64,000 nt of DNA from contig CM055873.1 in NCBI GenBank assembly GCA_029582165.1, positions 39,705,295 through 39,769,294 on the forward strand, given 5' to 3'. This stretch comes from Portulaca oleracea (taxonomy: Eukaryota > Streptophyta > Magnoliopsida > Caryophyllales > Portulacaceae). Below, in pieces: positions 1 to 10,420 of the stretch (position 1 is its first letter; each line of letters starts with the position of its first letter). Both the position numbers and the translations under genes were made by a program. The notes beneath the pieces were generated by a model that saw nothing but the letters and a program-made list of their open reading frames with translations, searched no databases and was not told the origin of the DNA.

Positions 1-44
1 TGATACTCTTGACCGGTGGTCCAGGAACAACAATCTCAGGCTTG

Positions 45-1664
45 ATGACTTCATTTGGCTCCAAATATTTGAAATCAAGCAGGCACATTCTCTCTCTCCT
101 CGATCACCATCAATGCCTGACAATCCCTCAACTCAAGCAAATCCAATCCCACCTCACCGTCTCCGGCACCATTTCCGACGTTTTCGCGGCCGGAAAACTC
201 ATCTCCTCCTTCTCCAGTCACCCCTCCCTATTCTCCCATGCTTATCATCTCCTTCTCCGTCTACCCCGCCGCTCCACTTACATCTGGAACTCTCTCATCA
301 AAGCCTTTACCGAAAATCATCAACCCATTAAGGCTCTTTCTCTTTTCAAGCATATGTTATGTGCTGGGTTTTCCCCTAATAATTATACTTTCTCATTCTT
401 AATTCGAGCTGGGATCCAACTTTCTGACTTGCCCGTCGGGTTTACCCTTCATGCCATCTCCATCAAATTGGGTTGGGAAGATTATGATTTTGTGCAAAAC
501 GGGTTGATACATTTGTACTCTGTATGTGATGCGGTTGATTTGTCTAGCAAGTTGTTTGATGCAAGTTTGTGTAAGGATGTTGTTACTTGGACTGCTGTGA
601 TAAATGGGTATGTGAAAGTTGGCAGGATCGAAGATGCACGCCAACTGTTCGATGATATGCCTGAGAGAAATGTGGTTTCTTGGAGTGCTATGATTACTGG
701 GTATGCACAAATGGGGTTCTTTAAAGAGGCTCTGGAGCTCTTCTACCAAATGCAAGTTTCTGGGTTTCGGCCAAATCATGCTTCTGTAGTTGGGGCACTC
801 ACGGCTTGTGCATCGCTCGGAGCTCTGGACCAAGGGCAGTGGATCCATGCATATGTAGATAGAAATCAGCTGGCATTGGATGCCAAGTTAGGGACAGCTC
901 TTGTTGATATGTATGCAAAATGTGGGTGTATTGAGATGGCCTGTAGAGTGTTTGAGGATGTGCCATGCAAGGATGTATTCGCCTATACTTCTTTGATATC
1001 CGGACTTTCAAACCATGGGATGAGTGGGAGAGCCATCGAGTTATTCAGAAGGATGCAAAGTGAAGGGGTTAATCCCAATGGGGTGACATTCATCTGTGCC
1101 TTAACTGCGTGTAGTAGGATGGGTCTGGTAGAAACCGGGTTGCAAATATTCGAGAGCATGAGAAACACTTATGGAATTAAGCCTGGGATTGAGCACTATG
1201 GATGCATGGTGGACCTACTAGCAAGGGCAGGGATGCTACAAGAAGCAGAACAGCTAGTGAGAAAGATGTCAATGGTGCCTGACTCTTATGTTCTAGGCTC
1301 TCTTCTCAGCGCTTGTAGAGTCCATGGCAGCATCGAGTTGGGTGAACAAGTTGTCAAGCGATTAATGGAACAAGGTCTAGACTACAGCGGAGTTCACACC
1401 CTCCTTTCGAACATTTATGCATCAGCCAACAAATGGGATGGAGTTGTGAAAGTCCGGGGTCAGATGGAGGACAGAGAGGTGAAGAAGGTGCCAGGCTGCA
1501 GCTTAATTGAAGTGGATGGTGTTGTATCAGAATTTGGTGCAGGGCAAAGGTCTCATATCCTAATGGAAGAGATTAGACGGTCTCTCCTTCAAATAGACAA
1601 CCACTTGCGCTCCTTTTGGTTAGATCATGATGCTCAACTCGCCCGTGAAATTGCTTATTGTTAG
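45..1664 (+). CDS. PLS-type pentatricopeptide repeat protein with E domain
   Basis: The intron-less reading frame encodes 539 residues from the ATG at 45. An in-frame TTG lies at 9 and the frame stays open to the window edge, so the N-terminus could be longer. Tandem PPR motifs fill most of the chain, for example VVTWTAVINGYVKVG, NVVSWSAMITGYAQMG and LVDMYAKCGCIEMA; the alternating lengths are typical of the PLS subclass. The C-terminus carries the E-type signature (LLSNIYASANKWDGV, then PGCSLIEVDG) and stops without a DYW cytidine-deaminase domain. Proteins of this class bind organellar RNA and usually specify C-to-U editing sites in mitochondria or plastids, recruiting a deaminase in trans. 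The N-terminus has no acidic residues before about residue 20, compatible with an organelle targeting peptide. Target and organelle cannot be read from the sequence. The gene looks intact. Confidence 0.93.
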   Translation: MTSFGSKYLKSSRHILSLLDHHQCLTIPQLKQIQSHLTVSGTISDVFAAGKLISSFSSHPSLFSHAYHLLLRLPRRSTYIWNSLIKAFTENHQPIKALSLFKHMLCAGFSPNNYTFSFLIRAGIQLSDLPVGFTLHAISIKLGWEDYDFVQNGLIHLYSVCDAVDLSSKLFDASLCKDVVTWTAVINGYVKVGRIEDARQLFDDMPERNVVSWSAMITGYAQMGFFKEALELFYQMQVSGFRPNHASVVGALTACASLGALDQGQWIHAYVDRNQLALDAKLGTALVDMYAKCGCIEMACRVFEDVPCKDVFAYTSLISGLSNHGMSGRAIELFRRMQSEGVNPNGVTFICALTACSRMGLVETGLQIFESMRNTYGIKPGIEHYGCMVDLLARAGMLQEAEQLVRKMSMVPDSYVLGSLLSACRVHGSIELGEQVVKRLMEQGLDYSGVHTLLSNIYASANKWDGVVKVRGQMEDREVKKVPGCSLIEVDGVVSEFGAGQRSHILMEEIRRSLLQIDNHLRSFWLDHDAQLAREIAYC

Positions 1665-2185
1665 AGTACAAAACCACTACTAGGGTTTCAACCTTAAGCT
1701 TAAGCTTTTGGTTGGGAGGCTTCTACGCTTGTATTCAGCCTAAGTTTGGGACCAATGTTCAATTTGATATTGGATCCATCCCATGATCAGTATTTTTCTG
1801 ATTTGTACACTAAAAGACACTTTTTATACATTAATACAATTGAGTTGCAGGATTTGGTTTGCATGTATGTTTTGGATTGTTGATAATTTCATGTAAGGTT
1901 CTTTTCACGATGTACTTTTTAAACAAATTAACGAGGATTTAGACTGTAACAGATGCATTATTTTCCCAGTAGTTGAAACACATACTTAAGCCTCAAGAAG
2001 ACACATAAACTTCTTAACATTTCAAGGGAAGGGGGAAAAAAACTGAAGAAAGCTGAAAACACAGGCAAGCAAGCAACAGGAAAACAGAAAGTAAAGACCG
2101 CCCCAGTTTCCTAGCCTTTATTCATTACATATCATATATAGTGGCTAGGCAGATGAAGGTGGCGAGCCATTGTAAAGGTAGGTCC
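1665..2185. other. tail-to-tail spacer between PPR and methionine gamma-lyase genes
   Basis: These 521 bases separate the stop codons of two convergent genes and must hold both 3' untranslated regions. The PPR side shows only variant poly(A)-like hexamers; the lyase side has a canonical one on the minus strand. I see no other gene or repeat here. Confidence 0.8.
2117..2122 (-). terminator. poly(A) signal of the methionine gamma-lyase gene
   Basis: Minus-strand AATAAA lies about 65 bases beyond the lyase stop codon, within AATGAATAAAGGC. Position and sequence fit a plant near-upstream polyadenylation element. Confidence 0.6.
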
Positions 2186-5100
2186 TTAAGCAGGACACAC
2201 TTCACGGTATGCTTTCTCGAACTGATTCCACTTTTGTTTCAAGGTTCCGAGATATCCAATAGAAAACCTGATGAACCCTTCTGGAATGTCACCTCGTTTG
2301 GGTGGGCCGGTCTTTTTCTTTGCAGTGGCACCAGGGCAAGACATGAGTGTCTCGTAGTAGCCCAGGTCAACCGCCATGAATCCAAACTCGTGCTCACGCA
2401 ACTTCCTCAACAGTTCAAAAGCCTTTTCTGTGGTACCCATGTCAATGCAAACCACTGCTCCGTAGCCATAGCCTTTGTTGCGCATTTTGTCCAGGAGTTG
2501 GTGATCTGGGTGATCCTCAAGGCCAGGGTATGTGACATTAATTTTCAGATCTTCCTTCATTCTTTTAGCCATCTTAAGTGCACGGTTGCAATGCTTCTTC
2601 ATTCTTATTCCCAAGTGAGCCATACGTCCTAGCAGTTGAAAGGCGTCCCTTGGATTCATTACGGGTCCAAGCATCATTAACGCGCCGTTTGCAAAGTTCG
2701 TGATCCCTTGGATCATATCATGACTTCCACAAATCGCACCTGATCCATGATATCCACCAGTATACTTAGGACATGTTCTTTTCAACTTGTTTTGAGTGAA
2801 GTTATAACATTGAGTGAACTTATTATAAACTTGAACTTGTTTTTGAATTAATGAGAGGGGTTGTTAACCTGCAAGGACGTCGGATACACCACTGACATAC
2901 TTGGTCAAGGCGACGACAACAATATCAGCTCCAAACTTGGCTGGAGTGAGAATCATTGGAGCAAAAGTGTTGTCGACGACAACGGTGACACCTTTGGCAT
3001 GAGCAATTTCAGTTAAGATAGGTGTTGGGGCGACAACGAGAGCTGGATTGGACACGGTCTCAAAGCAAAGAACGGTAGTCTTTCCTGGGATTATAGCTGC
3101 ATCCACCTCGTCAGGCTTGGTTATGTCCACAAATGTGGTGGTCACATTGCACTTTTCTGGGAGAAAATTCCTCAGGAGAAAATGAGTTCCCCCGTAAAGT
3201 TGATCAGCTGCAACCACATGACCTCCATTTTGGCACAGGTACATGAACACTGCTGTTACTGCAGACATACCTGTTCAGGACACTTACTATCATGTTAGAT
3301 GGACTTGTGTATACGTTTGTCATCAAGATGACCAATAGATCAATAAAGCCTTAAAAAAATACTCCCACCGTCCCAATGTCCCATAATGATAGTTCATCCT
3401 GGGAAATGGATTTTTCTAAGAACATCAATTTATAATGTTATAGCTTATTTATCACTCTTTCATTGCTGCACTGGAGAAAGTGAAGGAAATACAATACACA
3501 TTTTTTTAAAAAAAAAAAAATTGAGTAAAAGAGTGGGGAGCCGCTGCATCGAAGCTAGGTTGACCTTCTTTCAAAGGTTCAACCTAGTATATCTATCGTT
3601 AATTCATTACGAAGTATTGACGAAAAGCCTGGGAGGGATGTGGGCCCAAATTGGGTCTATTTATAAGATACTGTGTCATTGCTTTGTAGAAGGAAGAGCT
3701 TTGTCATTCAAACCTAATGTAAGTTACATTAGTTATAATTATTTGTACGGTATTATTTGTCATATTTCTATTAAAAATTATTTCGGTATTATTTATTATT
3801 TATAATAAAATATTAAAAATATCATCTTGTAAGGGGTTGCATCTTACAACAAATTATGTGAGATGATCTCATACTATAATTTGTGATTTATTTGTCACAC
3901 ACAAACGAGATCCAAAATCTAGAAAAGAAAATTTACAAATGATAATCTATGATAGTCAAGGCTCAGACTCAATTCATATATATAGGCTCAGGCTCAGGCT
4001 TAGCTCGAATTGAAACTTTTACTTTTTAAAATTTAGGGTTTTTGGATATCAAAAATACCAACTTTGGGATATTGGATATTAATAATACAAACTATTTTCT
4101 TAGACACTAGCAGTACGAACTATTGACTTATTTTACTTTAACAGTACACCGTCAAATTGCTATGGTTTAAACTCATCGAAAACATGATGTAACTCCATAA
4201 TATGTGACATGGAAGGGATGTTAGTGTCCACGTCAACATTTTCTACCCAACCTCCGCCTTCCACGTCATACATCATGGAGTCACGTCATCTTTCCAATGA
4301 GTTAAAACTATAACAACTTAGTCGTGTACTGTTGTAGGAAAATAGGTCGATAGTTGGTACTACTAGTGTCCAAGAAAATAGTTTGTATTATTAGTCTTCA
4401 ATACCCCCAAAGTTGGTATTATTAGCGTCCAATAATCCTAAAATTTAAAACTTTGTAACTTTAAAGCAATTAATCTAGTAAATTCTTGGATATTAATTAA
4501 AATTAACTAGAAAATACTTTTTTTAACAATAAGGGTATAATGAAGCAGAGTTTAAACATTAATGCCTAAGTTTACATGCTTAAACAGAAAATTAATAAAT
4601 TCATGCTCTAACATTAAATTTGAAACATCTGATATAGTTTAACTATATCGATAGAGCAAAGCTTAATTACTTTTTATCTAAAGTACTTAAATGACCCAAT
4701 CCCAAGCTAGACTCCTCTGGGCTCGAGCTCGACTTGACAGACATCCGAGTTGAGCTTTGGTCAAACCAAGCTTAAGTCAAACTTTAACTGACTCAAGCCT
4801 GGGCGACTTATACGCTGATTCGTTCAATTATAGTGCTAATTCGTACCGCCTATCCAGTCTTAATTTTTTAAAAATGAAAATGATAAACATCCCGGGGTAA
4901 GATACATTTTAAGTGTCTTGCCATTGTATATATAAAACCTATATATTTGTAAATTAAATTGTTAAAAAATTACATGATTGACTTCTATAACTATAATAAT
5001 ACATATAAATGGTATAAAATCACACTTTTATCTATATATTTTAAAATTTACATAAAGATGTCTAAAATATGCATATTCGTTAGGGTGCCAAATTTAATTG

Positions 5101-6675
5101 TTGGCGTAACTAACACATTCCAAGTTTTTTGTAATTGATAATTAACAGTAATTGTCAAAATAATTAGGGTTAAAAATGATAATAAGTATTAATTTCATAA
5201 GGAGCAAGACACTGCCAAGACACGTATCATCACTCTTTTAAAAATATCTTTCACTGCTTGATACTTGATAATATGCCCGAAAGGAAAAGCTCGAGATCAT
5301 ATATTGTAATTAATTTTCAATTAATTTAATGCATTAATTAGACTATACTCCCCCCACCTTTTTTAAGAGTCAGAAAATCAATGCGTCACTAAAAACAAAA
5401 TGAAAAATTAATTATGTATGAACAAATATACTCCTCAGTAAGGGGAAGAGACGAATAAAGAAAAATTTTAAAAAATAAAATAAAAATCTCATTCATTAAT
5501 TAAGGGTAATATGAATATTTTAATTACTAAAAATATAAAATTAATAAATAAAAAAATACGGGCAAGCATTTTTTAAGTATGGAATAATGCAAAAATATCA
5601 TACCCGAGAGTTTGGGATTAATATGGTCCCAAATCTTACTATGTAAAGTATATCTAAATCTCATTAAATTTGTGATGCAAAAATAAAAAATCTCATTAAA
5701 TTTAATAATCGAAAATTGGGAGAGCTTTAGTTACTCCTTTATGGCCGATGATGATTTCGACTTTTAACGATAGAAGTCCACGACCAAAAAGACACTACTT
5801 TATGTGAAACTTATGTGGATAAGACCTATGTTAAAAATATGAAAGTGGTGGTAAAGTTAATAATATATACTTCCTCCGTTTATATTTAATTTCATTATCA
5901 CGGTCTGTTTATATTTAATTTCATTATCACGGTTTTAAGTGTCACTTTTTAATTGATAATTTCTTATATAATATTTTATTAAAATAGTAATTTTATATAA
6001 TAAGTCATTATATATATTTAGAAATTTACGGTCAAAATTAAAATTTTAAAATTTGACAGTACAATTTCCTATTAATATGCAACAGGGGAGTATCTTCCAA
6101 GCTCCTAAGCTCTCTGCCAAGGATAACGTTGATGGACATGTATAAAAATTGTGAGGTTGATATGTCATATTGATAATTAGATAGTCACCTTTTATATATA
6201 GTGTGTAAAATTTAGCGGACATGTATAAAAATGGTGAGGTTGATATGTGATGTACGTTAGATTTGCTTGCCCTTGATTAAGAAAAAGGAAGAAACACAAA
6301 TATGGTAAAAAAGGAGAGTAAAAAAGAATGGAAAGGATATATATATATACCGCTGGAGGTGCAGTAAGCAGCCTCAGTTGCTTCCATGGCAGCCAAGTAA
6401 CGGCTGAGAACTTCAACGGTAGGGTTGAAGCTACGGCTGTAGACATAGACACCGGCATCTGGACCGAGTTCACCTTTAATAGCGTCTCTCATTTCTTGAG
6501 GATCATCAAAGTTGAAGGTGTTGGAGGCCTCAATGGAGATGTTAATCCCCCTGTGCTGCCCCAGTTGGTGGCATACATCAGCCACTCTTGCTGCTGGACA
6601 GTCGAGGATTTCAGGGTCCACAATCTCATCTACGCTCACTCCCGTCTTGCGCTCCACCACCGTAGAGTTGGACAT
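2186..6675 (-). CDS. MGL: methionine gamma-lyase, three exons
   Basis: Exons on the minus strand are 6675-6351, 3270-2869 and 2739-2186. Both introns are phase 1 with GT and AG borders, giving 426 residues. It belongs to the Cys/Met-metabolism PLP-dependent family. The enzyme cleaves L-methionine to methanethiol, 2-oxobutyrate and ammonia, and in plants is known as a cytosolic enzyme linking methionine breakdown to isoleucine synthesis. No targeting peptide is apparent. Visible landmarks are the phosphate-binding Tyr79-Ser80-Arg81 (VYVYSRSFNPT), Asp208 in VVVDNTFAP, the Schiff-base lysine Lys232 in ALTKYVSG, and the C-terminal FGFMAVDLGYYETLMSC and FIRFSIGY signatures. One oddity: the residue three before the lysine is Ala229 where the family normally has a phosphate-contacting serine. 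The exons are otherwise undamaged. Length is close to the ~440 residues of the Arabidopsis enzyme. Confidence 0.9.
4036..4438. mobile_element. Mutator-type MITE with 9-bp target duplication
   Basis: The two halves are near-perfect inverted copies of each other for about 190 bases: ACCAACTTTGGG...AATACAAACTATTTTCTT on the left, and its complement on the right. It is flanked by identical 9-bp copies of TAAAATTTA at 4027-4035 and 4439-4447, the target-duplication length of Mutator-like elements. There is no coding capacity. It lies in intron 1 of the lyase gene. Confidence 0.82.
5870..6090. mobile_element. Stowaway-like MITE
   Basis: The ends read TA-CTTCCTCCGTT and AACAGGGGAG-TA, matching the CTCCCTCCGT terminal inverted repeat and TA target site of Tc1/mariner-derived Stowaway MITEs. 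The interior is AT-rich with an internal tandem duplication of TTTATATTTAATTTCATTAT. It sits close to exon 1 of the lyase gene. Confidence 0.7.
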
Positions 6676-6731
6676 CCTTGAATTCTAACTTGGAAACTCT
6701 ACTATACTAGTTTAGGGAAATGGTGTTGAGG
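6676..6731 (-). other. 5' untranslated region of the lyase gene
   Basis: This short segment between the ATG and the duplicated promoter block is unique in the window and has no upstream ATG in it on the minus strand. Confidence 0.5.
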
Positions 6732-7060
6732 ATTCTGAGTTAAGTGGGTGGAGATTGTATGCCTACTTATAATCCTGGGTGGTCCATGCAATTTAGGATG
6801 TGTACAAAGTAGTGAATGTACAAACCAATCAATATAGAGGTAGCATGTTCAACGTGTTCATAATGACGTACAAAGTTGAGCTTAGGAGTTGGAATTGAAT
6901 GTAGATTTTATCAATAGATGATAAAACTCTATCCATACCTTACCTATGTCTCTTGATATCCACATGAGTATCAGTGTATTTGTACAATATAGTCATCCAA
7001 ATATTCAATTAACCATTTTTATTTTGCATTCTAACGTTTTAGATGATAAATTTATATGGT
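6732..7060 (+). repeat. lyase promoter segment, copy 1 of a ~325-bp direct duplication
   Basis: The block GGGTGGAGATTGTATGCC ... GATGATAAATTTATAT recurs at 9026-9353 with roughly 90% identity by eye and some small indels. This copy is the proximal promoter of the lyase gene, so copy 2 is a displaced duplicate of regulatory DNA. No open frame is shared by the copies in a coding-like way. Confidence 0.85.
6766..6773 (-). promoter_or_regulatory. TATA box of the methionine gamma-lyase gene
   Basis: Minus-strand ATTATAAG lies about 91-98 bases before the start codon, consistent with a TATA box and a 5' leader of roughly 60 bases. The duplicated copy of this promoter at about 9060 carries a base change (TTATAAG to TTGTAAG) that would weaken it. 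Confidence 0.5.
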
Positions 7061-7503
7061 GTTTCTCAGATTTACTGGAAATTCATCTCAATTTGGGTTG
7101 TGATCTACGGCTGATTTTGGGTGCCAACATATGAACCCATTCTCCACTGTCTTTGCTGAAGAATTGGGGAGGGAGAGAAACGGCGTGGGGCGAATAACCC
7201 AAAAAGAAATAAGGTAACTTTGGGGTCTAAGTCTACAGGTATGGGGAGATTGAACACATCAATAAATTCAATATCTTCGACTTAAACACAAAGTTTAATG
7301 GGCATGAATATGAACAGAAAGTTTTGTACAGGGAAACATGGCATAGTGAATCATTCTTTGGGCATGGACATATCACAATCCATCTTGTTGTTATGGTGCA
7401 ACACCAATCACACAGATCTGGGTATGGACATATAATTCAATGTTGGATATAAACACTAAGTTTATCCATATAAACATGAACACACGTAGTCACATGGTTC
7501 TTC
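7061..7503. other. AT-rich spacer, no gene recognised
   Basis: I see only short, partly repeated phrases such as GGGCATGGACATAT and AAACACAAAGTTTA. Similar AAACACAAAGTCTAATTA phrases near 8530 beside the LTR suggest that part of this is leader or internal debris of the same LTR element. Confidence 0.4.
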
Positions 7504-8460
7504 TACACTATGTTTGGATTGAGGTTACAGGAGGGGAAAGGAGGCGAAGAATATTAAATAACCTCCTTTACCCTTGTTTGGAAACATAAATAGGAAGGGA
7601 GGGGAGGGTAACTATTTACCTCCATTCCCCTCCATTAGGGCTGGTAATGAGACGAGCCAGCTCGTGAGGGCTCGTGAGCCAACTCGGCGGGAAGTTCGTA
7701 AACCTCGGCTCGGAAGGAGCTCGAGCCTGCTCGGGCTCGGGCTCGTGTGGAAGGCGAGCCAAGCCGAGCCTCGACAAGCTCGGCGAGCCTAGTAGGCTCG
7801 GTACAAAGTAGATTAGTAGGTGTAAGTGACATGATATAATTATATTGTAAGGCTTGTCAAAAACATTAGTAAAGTGGATTGGGTACCATCAAATTGACAA
7901 TCTAGTTTCATTTATTTTAATTTTGTAATCTTTATTTCCTTTGCAAAAAAAAAAAAGTACAAGCCCAACGAGCCGAGCCGAGCCAAGCAGCCGAGCCGAG
8001 CAAAGTCCCAACGAGCCAAGCACAAGCCTCGCCAACTTAGGCTCGGCGAGCCACGAGCCGTGCTCGAGCATATGACCCAAGTAGCGAGCCGAGTTTCGAG
8101 CCTACCAAGCTCGGGCTTGGCTCGGCTTGTTGCCACCCCTACCCTCCATTAACCCCTTTTTCATTAACCCCCAATATGAGGCTTAACGGAGGGGAGGGGA
8201 ACATATTATGTAATAAAGAAAAAGAAAATAATTTTATTAACATGATAACTACTTAATTTTCCTCGCTTCCCCTCATTCCCTCTTTTTTCTAATCCAAACA
8301 CAACAATTAACCCTTTTTACCCATCATTCCCCTCCACCTCTAATCCAAACAAGATAAAAATAGATCCCTTCCCTTACCCTCCCTTCCCCTCCCCTTCCCT
8401 CCCGTAGTCCCGTCTAATGCCCTCCCCTCCCCTCCCCTCCCCCTCTAATAACAAAATAGA
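7504..8460. mobile_element. degenerate GGGAGGGG-rich MITE, split by a hAT MITE
   Basis: The left part (ATGTTTGGATTGAGG ... GGAGGGGAGGG) and right part (CCTCCACCTCTAATCCAAACA ending near 8353, then more CCTCCCC) form an inverted repeat around TGTTTGGATT, typical of plant MITEs beginning TTTGGAT-GAGGGG. Exact borders and target duplication are unclear, and more than one copy may be involved. Confidence 0.5.
7636..8141. mobile_element. hAT-type MITE with GGCTCG inverted repeats
   Basis: The ends are TAGGGCTGG and CCACCCCTA, flanked by a perfect 8-bp duplication CCCTCCAT at 7628-7635 and 8142-8149, diagnostic of hAT transposition. Subterminal regions are arrays of GAGCC/GGCTC units (CTCGGCTCGG, CGAGCCGAGCC) that would fold into a long hairpin. 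It is non-coding; the open frames over it come from the GC-rich repeats. It sits inside the older GGGAGGGG-rich element. Confidence 0.85.
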
Positions 8461-8623
8461 CTATAAAATTAACCAAACAGCTTATCCTTCTAGGCAGGAA
8501 GAAAGGGAAACACATAATTTCTCATATAAACACAAAGTCTAATTAACTACTTGAATCTAAGCCTAAACTGATTTGGAAAGATTGAATCGAGAACAAGTTC
8601 AAACAATTAGGCTCTGATACCAC
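8461..8623 (-). mobile_element. leader fragment and primer-binding site of an LTR retrotransposon
   Basis: Minus-strand TGGTATCAGAGCC (8610-8622) is the classical primer-binding site for initiator tRNA-Met. It lies one base from the LTR end at 8624. Sequence further left is a short leader remnant; no gag or pol follows. Confidence 0.72.
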
Positions 8624-9024
8624 TGTAGAGTGGAGTCGAAATACCTTAGTGCGAAAATGATTAAGATCGTATTGCATAATCTTGTCCCACGAATACTGAA
8701 ATCTCCTTTCTTGAGTCCTTTAGGATTGCGCCTCAGAATAATGGCGACTAATACTGAAATCCCCTAACCTCTGATGATGGTTTACCCCAGAGAGAATAGA
8801 TTAGATTCGTTGTTGCACGCGTTTGATATATACCACCTCGGTATATATTTATAGGTTAGTCTTAGAGACTTACCCAACCACATAGTAGGAATTCTAATAA
8901 GATAGAAAGTCTTATTCCTAGTCTGTTTATGATTCCTTATTATCTAGAAACTGTAGTCTAGATAAAACGAGCCTATTTAATTAATTAACTAATAATTAAT
9001 TAAGATACCGTTAATTTACCAACA
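8624..9024 (-). mobile_element. 5' LTR of a copia-type element, minus orientation
   Basis: About 401 bases starting TGTAGAG and ending CCAACA lie next to a tRNA-Met primer site, so this is the 5' LTR of a minus-strand element. A partner LTR is not visible. Its outer end falls at the edge of the duplicated lyase promoter segment. Confidence 0.68.
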
Positions 9025-9025
9025 A

Positions 9026-9353
9026 ATTATGAGGTAACTGGGTGGAGATTGTATGCCTACTTACAATCCTGGGTGGGCCATGCAATTTAGGATGTGTACG
9101 AAGTACAAACCAATCAATATAGGGGTAACATGTTAAACGTGTTCAGAGTGACGTACAAAGTTGAGCTTAGGGGTTGGAATTGGGTCCCTATGATTGTAAA
9201 TTTGATCCGTAGATGATAAAACTCTATCCATACCTTACCCATGTCTTTTGATATCCACATGAGTGATGTATTTGTCCAATATAATCATCTAAATATTCAA
9301 TTAACCATTTTATTTTACATTCTAATGTTTTATGTTATAGATGATAAATTTAT
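9026..9353 (+). repeat. lyase promoter segment, copy 2
   Basis: This is the displaced copy of 6732-7060. The TATA-like site has changed to TTGTAAG on the minus strand. No lyase exon follows in either direction, so it is probably non-functional. Confidence 0.83.
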
Positions 9354-10250
9354 ATTTGGAGCTCAAAATTTATATTTGAACTTTTTTGAATCTATCTCGT
9401 TAAAATTGAATTTTAATTTGAACTTCCAGTTCGTTTTAGCGGCAACAATTTTTTTATATATGTCACGATATATGTTATCAGATTAAAATATTTGGATCTC
9501 AAAAATTATATTTAAACTTTTTTTAATATATCCTATTATAAGGTTTCAATCCAATATGTTGAAATTGAATTCTTCTCTTAAGTTTCAGTTAGATTTAGCG
9601 GTAGAAACATCGACATAAGTGATTGTATATGTTATAAATGAAATATTTGGAGCTCAAAATTTATATTTGAGTTTTTTTTTTCCACCATATCATATCATAA
9701 AGTTTTGATTAAAACTATTAAAATTGAATTTTTCTTTAAAGTTTTAGTTTGTTTTAGCGGTAAAAATATTTATATAATGTCACGATGTATATTATCAAAT
9801 AAAAATATTTGGAGCTCAAAATTTGCAATTGCACTTTCTTTAATGTATCCTATCATATTATAAAGTTTTGATTCAAACCGTTGAAATTGATTTTTGTTCT
9901 TAAGTTCCAGTTTCAGTCAATTTTAACAGTAAAACATGTCTACATATGTAGTTATATATGTTACAAATGATAATATTTAGCGCTTAAAATTTATATTTGA
10001 GCTTCTTTTACTCCATCTTCTTATATCAGACAATTTCGTCTCAAACCATGGAGATTGAATTTTACTTTAAAATCTCAGCTAGTTTTAGCGGCAAAAAATG
10101 TTTGTATATGTTGTGATAAATGTTATCAGATAAAAAAAATTATGAGCTCAAAATTCATGTTTTAATCTTTTTTTAATCAATGCTACCGTATTACAAAATT
10201 TCATGTCAAACCATTAAAATTGAATTTGGCTTAAAAATTCAATACTTATA
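9354..10250 (+). repeat. array of ~160-bp tandem repeats, left copy
   Basis: Five to six diverged units are marked by TTTGGAGCTCAAAATTTATA (near 9357, 9492, 9648, 9808, 9977 and 10143) and TTTTAGCGG (near 9436, 9595, 9754 and 10085), spaced about 137-171 bases. The consensus runs from GAGCTCAAAATT through TATAAAGTTT and AAAATTGAATTTT to TTTTAGCGG. The same repeat appears in inverse orientation at 11640-12640. It has no coding capacity. Confidence 0.8.
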
Positions 10251-10420
10251 CGCAATGCTACTCGATATCAAATTCTCATATGGTTAATTAAGACATCAAT
10301 GGGTATATGGATACCAATGAATAATCGATACTCACACCAAATTATATATGGGTAATCCATACCCACCCTAGCCATTACCCATCCTTAATGGGTTTTACCA
10401 ACCCATTATGGGTGGGTAAA
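10251..10420. other. short spacer with ACCCATTA repeats
   Basis: Low-complexity TACCCAT/ATGGGTA phrases in both orientations (10300-10415) could form small hairpins. No gene is seen. Confidence 0.4.

Larger units (their letters stand above)
3271..6350 (-). other. intron 1 of the methionine gamma-lyase gene
   Basis: This 3,080-base intron is AT-rich and full of small insertions, which explains its size against the 129-base second intron. It holds two delimited MITEs, a hairpin with stems around CTAGGTTGA at 3555-3587, and fragments of GGCTCAGG-type sequence at 3985-4010 and 4715-4800 that may belong to an older inverted-repeat element. A 30-base direct repeat (GGACATGTATAAAAA...) occurs at about 6133 and 6218. 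No reading frame in it looks coding. Confidence 0.8.

Noticed and set aside
7574..8136. Several overlapping Arg/Ala/Leu-rich frames
   Set aside because: They arise from GC-rich GAGCC inverted repeats of the hAT MITE; no domain, and both strands are open because stops are rare in that composition.
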